64,000 bases of DNA, from NCBI GenBank assembly GCA_016719895.1, contig JADJYG010000030.1, positions 372,001-436,000 on the forward strand, given 5' to 3'. Positions 7,676 to 18,100 of this stretch are shown piece by piece. Numbering within the stretch: the first letter of the stretch is position 1; each line of letters begins with the position of its first letter. The position numbers were made by a program, and so were the translations under genes. Source of the DNA: Saprospirales bacterium. GTDB lineage: Bacteria; Bacteroidota; Bacteroidia; Chitinophagales; Saprospiraceae. Under the pieces are notes generated by a model that was not told the origin of the DNA, ran no database searches, and saw only the letters and a program-made list of their open reading frames with translations.

Positions 7676-9067
7676 ATGGCTAAACGATTACCGCCGGCAG
7701 GTATTGACGATATGGCGTTTTATGCGCCCAAGCTTTACCTCGACATCCGGACCCTGGCGCAAGAACGCAACATCCCTGCCGAAAAACTCGAGCAAGGCCT
7801 CGGCCTCTGCAAAATGGCATTGCCCGACGTGTATGAAGATGCCGCCACTATGGCTGCCGAAACGATTGCCGAGCTCATCGAACGCAACCACCTCGACCCG
7901 CGCCGTATCGGCCGCATTTACCTGGGCACCGAAAGCGCACTCGATATGGCCAAACCTACAGTTACTTATGCGGTGGGGATGGTGGAAGAACGCCTTGCCG
8001 GCCGCTATGGTCCGGGTTGCCTGCGTCATTGCGACGTGCTTGACATGACTTTTGCCTGCATCGGCGCTACCGATGCGCTGCACAATACGCTCGATTGGGT
8101 GGCCACCGACCCCGATAACATTGCCATCGTAGTCGCTTCCGATATTGCCAAATATGAGCTCGGCTCCACAGGTGAATATACACAGGGCGCCGGCGCCGTG
8201 GCCATGCTCGTCAAGTGGCGCCCGCGGCTGCTCGTGGTACGCCGCCTGTTCGGGGTGGCTATGGAAAACGTGCACGACTTTTACAAGCCCCGCCGCGAGC
8301 GCTACAGCGATATCCCGGTGTTCGACGGGCACTACTCCAACCAGTGTTACCAAAACCGCATGACCGAGGCGCTCGCCGATTTCAGGCGGCGGGCCATGGC
8401 TGCGGGGCTGTTCAGCCCAGGTCAATACCGCGCCCTGAGCGAGCGCTGGGCCCGCATGATTTTCCACTTGCCATATGCTTTTCATGCCAAACGTATGTTT
8501 GTGGAGGCTTTTGTACAGGAGCGTAAAGCCCGGGGCACATGGCCGCAAGATGCCGGCCGCTACGGATTTTCCGAACCGGCGCCGGAACAATTCGACGACC
8601 CGAAAGCCTTTGGAAAAGCCTTTGCAACATTCCTCAAAACCGTCAGCGATTCGCCGTTATACGCCCGTTTTGTGCGCAAAAAACTGGAAAAAGCCCAACG
8701 GGCCAGCAGCGAGACGGGCAACCTGTACACAGCTTCCATTTTTTTAGCGCTCATGAGCACGCTGGAGAGCGACATGGCCGAAGGCGCCAGCCTGGCCGGC
8801 AAGCGTTTGGGATTTGTTGCTTATGGCAGTGGTTCGAAGGCCAAAGTATTCGAGGCCGTCGTACAACCGCAATGGGCCGAAGTGGCGCGGTATTTTCGCG
8901 TGTTCGACAAACTCGCCCGCCGGCAATCCATCGATTATAACCAGTACAAAGCCCTGCCCGCCGGCCTTCAGCAGGCGCCGTTGTTTGTGGAACCCGGCCG
9001 TTGGGGCCTGACGCGTATCGGTACGGAAGGCGCCACGCTTGGCGCCCGGTATTATACGGCCTGGTAA
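7676..9067 (+). CDS. Hydroxymethylglutaryl-CoA synthase
   Basis: The 463-residue enzyme condenses acetyl-CoA with acetoacetyl-CoA to HMG-CoA, feeding the mevalonate isoprenoid route. Thiolase-fold landmarks are visible: Glu86 in GTESALDMAKP (general base), Cys128 in DMTFACIGATDAL (acyl-enzyme nucleophile), GSTGEYTQGAGAVAML, and the C-terminal GFVAYGSGSKAKVFE loop. The frame is open upstream to 7481, but that part (PTPFTPQGAVAHQ and so on) is not family-like and overlaps a predicted promoter, so the ATG at 7676 is chosen. It stands alone, divergent from the deacetylase gene. Confidence 0.92.
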   Translation: MAKRLPPAGIDDMAFYAPKLYLDIRTLAQERNIPAEKLEQGLGLCKMALPDVYEDAATMAAETIAELIERNHLDPRRIGRIYLGTESALDMAKPTVTYAVGMVEERLAGRYGPGCLRHCDVLDMTFACIGATDALHNTLDWVATDPDNIAIVVASDIAKYELGSTGEYTQGAGAVAMLVKWRPRLLVVRRLFGVAMENVHDFYKPRRERYSDIPVFDGHYSNQCYQNRMTEALADFRRRAMAAGLFSPGQYRALSERWARMIFHLPYAFHAKRMFVEAFVQERKARGTWPQDAGRYGFSEPAPEQFDDPKAFGKAFATFLKTVSDSPLYARFVRKKLEKAQRASSETGNLYTASIFLALMSTLESDMAEGASLAGKRLGFVAYGSGSKAKVFEAVVQPQWAEVARYFRVFDKLARRQSIDYNQYKALPAGLQQAPLFVEPGRWGLTRIGTEGATLGARYYTAW

Positions 9068-9068
9068 A

Positions 9069-9103
9069 TAAAAAAAGCGGCGCACCCGCCGGGCGTGCCG
9101 CTT
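9069..9103 (-). terminator. Rho-independent terminator for the 9178-9405 gene
   Basis: On the minus strand the stem aagcggc/gccgctt with a GC-rich loop is followed by a run of seven T. It sits 75 nt past the stop of the small membrane protein gene and just past the HMG-CoA synthase stop on the other strand, so it may act in both directions. Confidence 0.6.
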
Positions 9104-9177
9104 ATTCACCTAAAACCTGTTGTTGAAAAACGTATTGCCTTTTACTATCCTGCATTTTTTCTCAACGGAATCGCACG

Positions 9178-9405
9178 CTAACGCACCTCTTCGTAAACCG
9201 CCTGCTCTGCCTGCTCTGCCGCCCGGTTTTGCGGCGGCGTATAACAACCGGCGCTTCCGCAACAGCCGACATTCAGCGCCGCTTGTATGGCAAAGATGCC
9301 CCCCGGGATCAATAAAAGCCATTCCCCGGTGCGATACACTTCCCAAAACGCCCATATCGCCAGACTTGCCCGCAGCAACCGCATGAAATTCCATTGATTC
9401 ATCAT
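9178..9405 (-). CDS. DUF2892/YgaP-like small membrane protein
   Basis: The 75-residue product begins MMNQWNFMRLLRASLAIWAF and has two hydrophobic helices separated by TGEW, then FAIQAALNVGCCGSAGCYTP, a cysteine cluster typical of DUF2892 (YgaP-like) proteins. This family of inner-membrane proteins is sometimes linked to sulfur or thiol chemistry, but a role cannot be assigned. It is followed by a strong terminator and appears monocistronic. Confidence 0.78.
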   Translation of the reverse strand: MMNQWNFMRLLRASLAIWAFWEVYRTGEWLLLIPGGIFAIQAALNVGCCGSAGCYTPPQNRAAEQAEQAVYEEVR

Positions 9406-9469
9406 GTTGCAAAGATGCAGGGGAGTGATCGGCGGTACGCAGCCTTATTCAGGTGCTGAATGGCATTTT

Positions 9470-9652
9470 TTACTGTAACGCTGTCGGGGCGATCGGTGCC
9501 GGCACGGCATTCTTCACCGGCGGCAACGATTTCAGGTAGGCAAATTTGGCCCGGAGGTCTTCGTCGGTCATGGTGGCAAAATTTTGCCACGGCATGGGCG
9601 GCAATAGCATGCGACTACCATCGAGGCCTTCCATCTCATCCAAAAATCCTGT
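9470..9652 (-). pseudogene. 3' remnant of a cytochrome c family gene
   Basis: The minus-strand frame ending in TAA at 9470-9472 reads GSRMLLPPMPWQNFATMTDE, then DLRAKFAYLKSLPPVKN and AVPAPIAPTALQ. This is the characteristic C-terminus of a diheme or monoheme c-type cytochrome (the PPMPW methionine-ligand region plus final helix). No CxxCH heme site precedes it. About 60 codons remain, and they follow directly on the in-frame TAA that ends the true frame of the upstream T9SS protein. It is a truncated relic left by deletion or recombination. Confidence 0.6.
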
Positions 9653-9683
9653 TTACTTTAAAATCCGGACTACAACAATGGCA

Positions 9684-12600
9684 TTATCCTCGAATATGGC
9701 TTGCAGTACATACCCCCGGCGGAAACTGATCCAGCGGGATGGGAAAGCGCGCTTGACCCTGCGGGCTGCCTGTGAACGATTTTTGCCAGAGCAACCTGCT
9801 CTCTATATTGGTAAGCCGGATCATAAAGGATTGTGGGTTACCATCCAGCGCCCCGAACATTTCACCGGTTGCAGCATCTTTGAATGCCCATAAACGGATA
9901 CCGTCCCTCCCGGATATCCCCGTTTTAGTACCGGATATAACCGACACCAGGAAGGTATCCGTTGTCACATTAATTGTACATGCAGTGGTTATCGAGACAT
10001 ACCATGATCCTGCCAAATATGCCGGAAACGCCGGAATGGTCAGCGCGGGTCCCGGAGTAGTGGCGTAATAGTCGCCATTGTGGTACCAGACATAATAAAG
10101 GGGCGGTTCGTTGTTTATGGTATCCACCGCCAGGGAAAAGGTAACCGTACTGCCCAACCCAACCGTCTGATCGGCAGGCACTTGAGTTAATAAATGCGAT
10201 TGCCGGACAATGATAGAAATGGTAAAGTTATTGGTGAAACACGGATTGCTTGCCGTAAGCGTCGCCTTCCAGGTGGCAACCGGTTGCGGCCCCTGGATAT
10301 GAAGGGTGAGCAGCGTGTCGTTCGCTTCCCATATCCAACCGGGGACGGGATTTGTGACCTCCCAGGTCTTGGCAGCCCAATGATTGCCTTCATATCCGAA
10401 ATGGAATTGCAGTGTGGCGGTATCCACACCGTCCGGCAGGCATAATTCCTCATCGTATCCGCCAAAAATGATGGTGTTTGGGAAAAATATATAGGGGCTC
10501 ACCGGTTCGCCAACCGGGATGACGGCCGTTGCCGTGTCGCCCGGACAACCATCGGCATTCGTGCCATAAACCTGAATGACCGTCGAATCAAGGGAGGGAA
10601 AGCCCGAGTAATATAATTGCGCTGAATTGCTGGTGGCGGCAAAGACCGGGGAGTCATCGGGCAACAATTTCCAATGCCAGTCAAAAGTAGTCGTATCCGC
10701 CGGGGAAAGCGCAAAAATGTTCAACTCCAAGGCGCACAGGTAGTCGGGCAAATTGACAAAAGAGCGAAGAGGCGGCAGCGGTTTTACGGTAAAAACAGTG
10801 GAGAACGTATCCGGGTCGTTATTTTTCCAGGCAACCAGGGTCAGCAGGTATGTTCCGGTGTCCTGTACGGCCAACGCCGGCCGTTCGGCAGTGGAAAAAG
10901 CATTCCCGTTCAGGCGCCACTGAAACTGCTGGTAGCCGTTTACAGCGGATTTATTATCCACCACAACGGTATTGCCCAGGCATATTTTATCCGGAATGTC
11001 AAAGTACGGGCCCGTTACCAAACGCCACACGGAGCCGCTGTTCGAAGCGGTGCCACCCGGGAAACCGGACCCATAATACCCTACGCCAGGCGCCGGAAAA
11101 CAAAATTTATCGGCAAAGCTCCCATCGTCCCCGTTTATTTTATGCCGGTCCCAACAGGCGCCGCCATCATCCGTTTTAAACAAGGAAAGGCCCACCGATG
11201 CGTATCCTGTCCGGCTGTCGATCATATTGATAGTGCCAAAATTGGAACCGGTTGTCAATTGAACCGGTTGATCCCAGGTCATGCCGCCATCGGTCGTTTT
11301 ATACACTTTCCCGGGGCCGAGCACCACCAGGGTATCGGGCCCCACAGCGTCAAAATCGAGTAAACCGCCGGTGAAGGGCGTATTGGGCGGATCGAACCAG
11401 GTATTGCCGCCGTCGACAGATTTCAGGAAATAATGGTTATATATATTCCCGACGGCATAACAAACCTCCGGGGTGGGGCATTCAATTTTGGTGATCTCGC
11501 CGGATTGATAGTATGCCACCTGTTTCCAGGTCTGCGCCCCGTTTGTCGTTTTATGCAGCAAGCCGAATATTCCGGCAGCAAAGCCGGTTTGGCCGTTCAT
11601 AAAAAATATCCGGCGCATGCTGGAAGGGGTTGTCACGCCTTGGAAACTCAATCCGCCGTCGGTGGTGCGAATCAAACTGAACGAAGATATATACCCGGTA
11701 TCGGGACTGACGAAGTCGAGGTTCGCATCAAAATGGTCGCCGGGTTTGAAATCCAGGATAGACCAGGATAGTCCGCCGTCGGTCGTTTTGACCAGCTGGT
11801 GATTATATTGCTCGATCCCGAACCCCGTTTTTTCATCCACGAAATCCAGGCTTTTTACGTAATAGTCCAGGCCGGGGATTTCCGTTTTCACCCAAAGGTC
11901 TTCGGGGATATGGCGGATATGAACCTGAATGACGGCGGTATCCCAACAATTGTATTGATTCCAGGCCGCTGTTGCGATAACTGCGTCCGTATCGCTGACG
12001 AATTGGGCATGTATGCCCGGTCCACCCCACATGGAAAGCGGAATGGTTTGCCATCCGGCATGGTCGAAACCTGTTCCGGTCGTCGTCAGTTCGATATACG
12101 ACCCCGGGCAGCCGTACACATCCGTTGGCATCTGCAACTCCGGCTTTGGCCAGGCCCGTAGATATAGATGTTGCAGGAAGGTGTCCTGGGCGAAACCGTT
12201 GTCCACCACCAGCTTTAAGTTATCTTCGAATATACCCGTCACGGGGATTTGCCAGGGCAACGCAGTGGTAGACACCAGCGAATCGTGTAAAAACCACTGA
12301 TATGACCAGGACGGGGAGCCGGAACTCATAATTTTGGCCGTGCCCGAACCGCAGGAATACGGGAATTCGACGGTAAAGGCAGCAACAGGCCTGGGATGCG
12401 GTATGTTTTGGGTGCGCATTAAAAACCCGTTTTTCCCGATTACCCACCAGTCATTGCCATTCCGGGTAATTTTTGTAATCGATTTCCCCAGTGTTTCCGG
12501 AAAAACCTCCCAATACAAACCGCCGGAACCGGAAAAATACAGCCCGGAATCGGTGCAGGCAAAAACGGTGTCCGTGCCGATAGCGGTCAGGCCGTTCACG

Positions 12601-13328
12601 GCCTTAAAGGGCGGGTGTAGTTCCACCCAGGTGTTTCCGCCGGTTGTCGATTTTAAAAAAAACGGATCGCCTCCGGCATATATAACGGACGTACTGCCCA
12701 TGGACACGGCGCGCATGTACCAATTGGGGTTGGTCATGGCCCAATTGCCGCCGCCGTTGGAGGTAGTCAGCACCACCTTGTCGCCCACCACTATGCCATG
12801 CTGTGCATCCAGCATGGAGATGGCCCAAAGCTCCGGGTTGATATTGGTAGATACCGTCCAGTTCGCTCCGCCATTGGTGGTTTTTAGAATACTGAAATTA
12901 TGCCCCACGGCGAAGCCGGTGAGCGCGTCGGGAAAAGCCATCGCGTTGATTTCGCGCGGCCATACGCCCCCATTGTTGATGTTTTGCTCGGTCCAGGTTT
13001 CGAAACCGTTGGCGGCATGAAAAAAGGACTGGGAATTTGCCAGATAAAACGTCCCGCCCACTACACCTGCCTTTGGGCCGGTAAGATGCGCGCCCTTGAT
13101 TCCGAAAGCGATATCAATACCCAAGCCATCCCGGAACGGGCGATAACTCCAATCTGTACCATTGTTGTAGGAGAATGTGACGCCGTTGTGCCCGCTAATC
13201 AGGATGCTTTGCCCGCCGTAGAAACTAATGTCGTATAAATGCTCGCCCGCAACTCCCGACAAAATCTGCCATTGTGCATACGTTTTGGTAAACACGCTAA
13301 GCATCAGGATAATAAGGGTAGTTCTCAT
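9684..13328 (-). CDS. YCF48/BNR-repeat surface protein with damaged T9SS sorting domain
   Basis: The 1214-residue protein has a signal peptide (MRTTLIILMLSVFTKTYAQ), then many propeller-blade motifs of the KTTDGGxxW type (for example LKTTNGGANW, VKTTDGGLSW, YKTTDGGMTW), the YCF48/BNR signature. PKD/Ig-like segments follow (KPLPPLRSFVNLP onward). The C-terminus GISGRDGIRLWAF...FPPG begins a type A T9SS domain, but the frame then gives VCTASHIRG. One base away it reads YVLQAIFEDNAIVVVRILK and stops at 9653, the expected ending. The break lies at the C5 run 9713-9717. The protein is probably secreted and surface-attached; partner unknown. Confidence 0.85.
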   Translation of the reverse strand: MRTTLIILMLSVFTKTYAQWQILSGVAGEHLYDISFYGGQSILISGHNGVTFSYNNGTDWSYRPFRDGLGIDIAFGIKGAHLTGPKAGVVGGTFYLANSQSFFHAANGFETWTEQNINNGGVWPREINAMAFPDALTGFAVGHNFSILKTTNGGANWTVSTNINPELWAISMLDAQHGIVVGDKVVLTTSNGGGNWAMTNPNWYMRAVSMGSTSVIYAGGDPFFLKSTTGGNTWVELHPPFKAVNGLTAIGTDTVFACTDSGLYFSGSGGLYWEVFPETLGKSITKITRNGNDWWVIGKNGFLMRTQNIPHPRPVAAFTVEFPYSCGSGTAKIMSSGSPSWSYQWFLHDSLVSTTALPWQIPVTGIFEDNLKLVVDNGFAQDTFLQHLYLRAWPKPELQMPTDVYGCPGSYIELTTTGTGFDHAGWQTIPLSMWGGPGIHAQFVSDTDAVIATAAWNQYNCWDTAVIQVHIRHIPEDLWVKTEIPGLDYYVKSLDFVDEKTGFGIEQYNHQLVKTTDGGLSWSILDFKPGDHFDANLDFVSPDTGYISSFSLIRTTDGGLSFQGVTTPSSMRRIFFMNGQTGFAAGIFGLLHKTTNGAQTWKQVAYYQSGEITKIECPTPEVCYAVGNIYNHYFLKSVDGGNTWFDPPNTPFTGGLLDFDAVGPDTLVVLGPGKVYKTTDGGMTWDQPVQLTTGSNFGTINMIDSRTGYASVGLSLFKTDDGGACWDRHKINGDDGSFADKFCFPAPGVGYYGSGFPGGTASNSGSVWRLVTGPYFDIPDKICLGNTVVVDNKSAVNGYQQFQWRLNGNAFSTAERPALAVQDTGTYLLTLVAWKNNDPDTFSTVFTVKPLPPLRSFVNLPDYLCALELNIFALSPADTTTFDWHWKLLPDDSPVFAATSNSAQLYYSGFPSLDSTVIQVYGTNADGCPGDTATAVIPVGEPVSPYIFFPNTIIFGGYDEELCLPDGVDTATLQFHFGYEGNHWAAKTWEVTNPVPGWIWEANDTLLTLHIQGPQPVATWKATLTASNPCFTNNFTISIIVRQSHLLTQVPADQTVGLGSTVTFSLAVDTINNEPPLYYVWYHNGDYYATTPGPALTIPAFPAYLAGSWYVSITTACTINVTTDTFLVSVISGTKTGISGRDGIRLWAFKDAATGEMFGALDGNPQSFMIRLTNIESRLLWQKSFTGSPQGQARFPIPLDQFPPGVCTASHIRG

Positions 13329-13464
13329 TTCAGTAAATTAGCAAGTGAAAGGGTAGTGTTTTATCCTGAAATAACTTTTCACAAAACCCGATGCGTACAG
13401 TTATTACGGACGCGGAAATCAACACTGCAATGTCGCATTTTCCTTTTTCATATTTCAAATTAAA

Positions 13465-13546
13465 CTTTTCAAATTGAACTTTTGACTTTAAAAAATCTCC
13501 CCTACACGAGATGTTTCAAAAAAAGTCAAAAGTCCAATTTGAAAAG
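13465..13546. repeat. 25-bp inverted repeat, possible terminator
   Basis: Arms 13465-13489 and 13522-13546 (cttttcaaattgaactttt / aaaagtccaatttgaaaag, extended by gacttt/aaagtc) are near-perfect inverses around a 32-nt loop, beginning 11 bp past the stop of the giant minus-strand gene. Related copies occur at 19205-19298 and 20289-20377. Confidence 0.6.
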
Positions 13547-13556
13547 TATTTGCCCC

Positions 13557-15140
13557 TCACCACGCCGCATTCCCCACCATCACATCCTTGTCCGTCGTCC
13601 CGTTCGTCAGTTGCACCCAGTAGCCCTTGTCCGTTCGGCGCAGGGCCAGTAGTTCGTACATGCCGCCGCCAGCGTAGGATAACGCCTGGCCCGTTACCAG
13701 CGGGATCAAAGCCCCCGGCGCGGGCGGGCTGGCCGCGTCGTACAAGCCGATCACGGCTTTGACTGTCCAGATTTGTCCTTCCGGCGCGGTGATCTTCACC
13801 GTTACCGGAGCGCGGCCGTCGGCGGTGTTGCAGGCGCAGAAGTTCGGGACGGCGATGCCGCAGGGGGCAACCGTGCCCGCCACGGCGCCGGTAACGGTTT
13901 GCGTCGGCCCGGCCGAAGTGATGACCACCTGGTAGGCCCCGTTGGGATACAGGCCGAAGCTGAGCGGCCCGCCCGTGCCGGCCAGCGGCGCGCCGAGGTT
14001 GGCGCCGCCGCCGGTCTGCAACTGATACGTCGAGCCGAGGTCGGAACCGTTCAGGCCGACCAGGGGGCCGGGTTCGCCGGCGCAGTAGTCGGTGTAGGTG
14101 ATGGCCACCGTGGGCGCTGCGCTCACGGTGATGTCGAAGGTGCACGTGTTCGTGCAGCCGTTGCCGTCGGTGTAGCTGTAGGTCACGGTGTTGGTCGTAC
14201 CCACGCCGGCGGTGTAACTCGTGCCGCTGACGCCTGTGCCGCTGAACGCGCCGCCGGCGGGCGAAGCGCCGGGCAGGGCGCCGAGATCGAGCGGCAATTG
14301 GCTATCGAAAATATTTTGATCGGAGGGGCAAGTCACGGCCGGCAGGCTATGCACGACGACGGCGACGCTTTGCTGATTGGTGCAGCCGTTCGGCCCGGTG
14401 ACGACCACGGTGTACAGCCCGCTGTTGGCGGGTGTGGGGCCGGCGATGGCTGGGTTTTGCGCTGGGGAAGCGAAACCGCCCGGTCCGCTCCAGGTCCAGG
14501 AGGTAGCCGCGCCGCCGGATTCGAAGAGGAGCAAATCGCCGCTGCCCATGCACAGGGGGGCATTGCTCGAAGCCGCTACGGCGGGCGCCTGGTCGGGGTC
14601 GCCGGTCACTACGGCTGAGCCGGTCATGCCGAGCGGGCAGCTGGCGCCGTCGGGGTTGGCCACCACGGTGTAGGTTCCCGCGGCGGTTTGCAGGCCGAAA
14701 TCGAGCGCGGCGCCCGTGCCGGGCAAGGAAGCGCCCAGGTCCGCGCCGTCGAGTTGGAGTTGGTAGTTAAACCCCGTGGCAGAGCCGCTGAGCGCCACCG
14801 GCACGCCGTTGCTGCCGGCGCAGACGTTGCCGCCGCCGCTGACGGCAAAGGCCGCCGGCTGCGGGGTGATGGTGATGTCCACGGCCAGCACCACGGTGCT
14901 TTCGCACAAACCGCCGTCGCTGTACACGCGGGCGTAGTAGGTGACGGGGCCGGTGATGACGGGCATGAACATATTGCCTGCCGGGCCGGGCGTGCCGCCG
15001 GAGTACACGAGGTCGGTGGTGGCTGCCGGGTCGGTGTACCAGTTGGCCCACTCGTCGGGCTTGAGGCCCGAGAGCACGAGTTTGGCCTGGCCGGGCGGGC
15101 AGCCGCTGGTGATGCTGGCCGCCACATCGAGCACAGGCAC
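13557..15140 (-). CDS. C-terminal part of a giant surface protein (Ig-like repeats)
   Basis: This 527-residue frame continues the protein encoded at 14624-18853 after a one-base shift near 15160: in this frame upstream bases read CNPCPATVPVLDVAASITSG, completing the GWQFF linker. It holds tandem Ig/SprB-like repeats (VCAGSNGVPVALSGSATGFN, FNYQLQLDGADLG, and a shorter STYQLQTGGGANLG copy), a PKD-like piece (SWTWSGPGGFASPAQNPAIA), and a C-terminal domain ending TNGTTDKDVMVGNAAW. No T9SS type A tail is visible. The last 65 codons are nearly duplicated at 19305-19535. Probably surface or adhesion; not independently translated if the shift is a sequence error. Confidence 0.7.
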   Translation of the reverse strand: MPVLDVAASITSGCPPGQAKLVLSGLKPDEWANWYTDPAATTDLVYSGGTPGPAGNMFMPVITGPVTYYARVYSDGGLCESTVVLAVDITITPQPAAFAVSGGGNVCAGSNGVPVALSGSATGFNYQLQLDGADLGASLPGTGAALDFGLQTAAGTYTVVANPDGASCPLGMTGSAVVTGDPDQAPAVAASSNAPLCMGSGDLLLFESGGAATSWTWSGPGGFASPAQNPAIAGPTPANSGLYTVVVTGPNGCTNQQSVAVVVHSLPAVTCPSDQNIFDSQLPLDLGALPGASPAGGAFSGTGVSGTSYTAGVGTTNTVTYSYTDGNGCTNTCTFDITVSAAPTVAITYTDYCAGEPGPLVGLNGSDLGSTYQLQTGGGANLGAPLAGTGGPLSFGLYPNGAYQVVITSAGPTQTVTGAVAGTVAPCGIAVPNFCACNTADGRAPVTVKITAPEGQIWTVKAVIGLYDAASPPAPGALIPLVTGQALSYAGGGMYELLALRRTDKGYWVQLTNGTTDKDVMVGNAAW

Positions 15141-18100
15141 GGTGGCGGGGCAGGGGTTGCAGGAAAGAACTGCCAGCCGGCGTTGTTGAACACGTCGCCG
15201 CCGGGCGTGGGCACGTAGATGTCCTCGGTGCCGGTGTGGGTCATGCCCGTGAGGAAGAGGTATTTGGTGCAGGTGCTGGTGCCGTCGTAGTCGTCCTTGT
15301 GGATGACGGCCGGGGTGTTGGGGTCGGAGGATTTCATTTCGATGTACTGGCCGGGCAGGCCTTGGGCGATGAACTGGCCTTCGATGCCGTTGTGGGGGAC
15401 GAGGGTTTGGGTGGTGCCGGCGGTGAAGGTGTAGCGTTTGCCGGGGGCGAATTTCATGGAGTGGTAGGAGCGGGAGTCATCAAAAAATGCATCGCCTCTG
15501 AACTCAACATCGTGTATATAAAAATCAGGCCCTCCATATCCGATGTACCCACTTTGCTCAAAAAGTAACTTATTTTTTATCGTTGCTCCCCATAACTGTG
15601 CATTTGATGCTTTGAAAGTCACATCGTAAAGTCCTGGGTTATATCCATTGCCAACTATCCAACTAACAGGTGCATCCTCAAAAATAAAACTCGAAGTCCC
15701 GCTGTGAATCTGGTACGGAAAATAATAGAGGTAAGCAACAGCGTAACTATTAAAATTTCCCAAAAAATTTACAATTGAGTTTCCCAAAAATACCTCGGCT
15801 GTGGATCCGTCATAACTGTTGTCCCAGTACCGACCGATCTTGATCAACTTATCGTTAGTACGAAATTTACCGTACCGGTGTACAAGATCAACATTTACCC
15901 AAAGTGGGTCAATCAACGTCCAATCGCCCGTTGTCTCCCAGAATTTCAAACTGTTTTTAAAATGCTGCCCCGCACTCGTTATCGTCGCCGGCCCCTTCGC
16001 CCGCAACCAGAAATCACCCGCAAAATCCAGTTCCATGCCGCTTGAAAACGTCAAACTCCCGAAAACGGCGATCTGGTTGGGAGTAAACGGTGGGTCCACG
16101 GTGTAAAACTTCGCTCCGCCGGTCACGCCCGTCCAGTCCATGTCCTTGCAGAAGGCCCAGCGCTGTGTCACATCCACCACGCTGCCCGCGCCGAGGCCGG
16201 AAGCGGCGTCGAAACGTACATTGTCTTCCGGTGTGGGCGGGCACTCGCCACCTGCTCCGCCGGATGCGAGCGACCAGTGGTTGCTGTCGTGCCAAATGCC
16301 GCTGCCGCCTACCCAAAAGAGGTTGCGGGGCGCGGGGTTGGTCATGTTCCAGTCGGCCGTGACCTGCGGCTGAATGCCGAAACTGTTCGTGGCCGAGTAG
16401 GTGGCGCCCGTGGTCAGGTCGGGCAGCACGTTGTCGAGGATGACGTGCTGGAGGTTCAGCGCGCCGCCTGTTTTGGCGATTTTGGCCGTCGTGGTCGGGC
16501 CGTCGGTGTACAGGTAGGCCAAGTGCGCGCAGTCGGCGTTCAGCACGTTGATCGTGCCACCGGCATTGATGGTTTGGGTGTTTCCGCCGCCGCCGTCCAG
16601 AATGTGGTAAAAATACGAGCCGCGGATGGTCAGGGTATTGTAGGTGTGGCTACCGCGCATGCGGCCGTTTTCGTAAAATTCCACCTCGTTGAAATCGCCG
16701 TAACTGTCAATGTTGCCGAGGCTGGTGAAGGTGAGTTTGTCCAGCACGTTGCCCTTTACGAGCGTCCCGGCAGCCATCGTGATTTTCCAATAGTCGTGTA
16801 TGCCGGCGATGTGTTTGGTCTCGATCCTGTTTCCCGGGCCGGCCTGCATGACGAGGTGGGAGTTCATGGCGTGGAATTTTCCAGCCTCGTATTCATTGTT
16901 GAACTGAACCCCGTAGTCCGGGTAAGCGGCATTTGAAAACGTAATGGTCGAACTTGTGCCGCCGATCGGGTCGCCGAGCCAGGCTTCGGTGTTCGGATTG
17001 GGCAAGTGACCTCCCCCGAGATAATTCGCCTCCCACCAGTAGATATTGACCGGAAAGCCCATCGTCATCAACTGGCCTTTTAGATGAATAATGGAGCCTT
17101 TTGAGTTGAAGGCATCGCCAAACTTGTACAATCCCGGTCCCTCGAAAATGGTGTAGTGATCCAAATTTTGCCCAAGCGTGGTAACGGTGTGCGTGCTTGT
17201 CCCCCGAAACAGTATCCGGCTTCCGAAATTGATGTCGTAGTCGTATTCAATGGACATGGCTGCGGGCGACGCCAGCGTCATCGAACCGTAAATGTGGAGT
17301 TTTACGTTGAAATTGAACTTCAGTTTCGGCTCGCCTGTCACCCCCGTCCAATCCATGTTTTTGCAATACGCATCGGCATCAAGATTCACCACGTCGCCGG
17401 GCGAAAAGCCGGAATTGGCGGTAAAGAACACGTTTGTGCCGCCGGTGGGGATGCAGGTGCAGTCGCCCGTGAGGCCTACCGGGTTGGTGGTCCAGTGGCA
17501 GGGGTCGTTCCAGTCGCCGGCGCCGCCCACCCAGTACAGGTCAATGCCAGGGTTGGGGTTCACGAAAATCCAGCCCGTGTTGTTGCCGAGGTCCACGCCG
17601 TCGTCCACGGTCAGGGTATTCGTGCCGGCGGCGTGCACGTCCTGCAGGATCAGGCAGCCGGTCATGATGTCGGTACCGGAGTTGTTGACGAACTTCACCG
17701 CGGTGCCGTATTGCCAGGACTGGATGGTGATGAATTCCGCGCAACTGCCTACGCCCATAGCGGTGAGGGTGCCGCCGGGGAGGATGGTTTGGTCGGTGCC
17801 GTAGTTGGAGATGTAGCCACTGATCGTGTAGGTTTTCCCCGGGGTCAGCGTAAGGTTATGGTAGTTGACGGCATTGTGGATCAAGGCGCCACCCATAAAA
17901 ATCACGTTGTTCAACTCCGGAACAATGTTGCCGTAAGCATGGATTGCGCCAAATTGATGAAAAGTCAAGGTGCCATCCACGTGGCCCCAAGCCAGGCCTC
18001 CCGAACCATCCGGGTAAACCGGCCCATAAAAACTGACATCAAAAAATCGTATCGGAGAAGTAAAAAATTGTGGCCCTTCCAGATATACTCCATTGCCATA

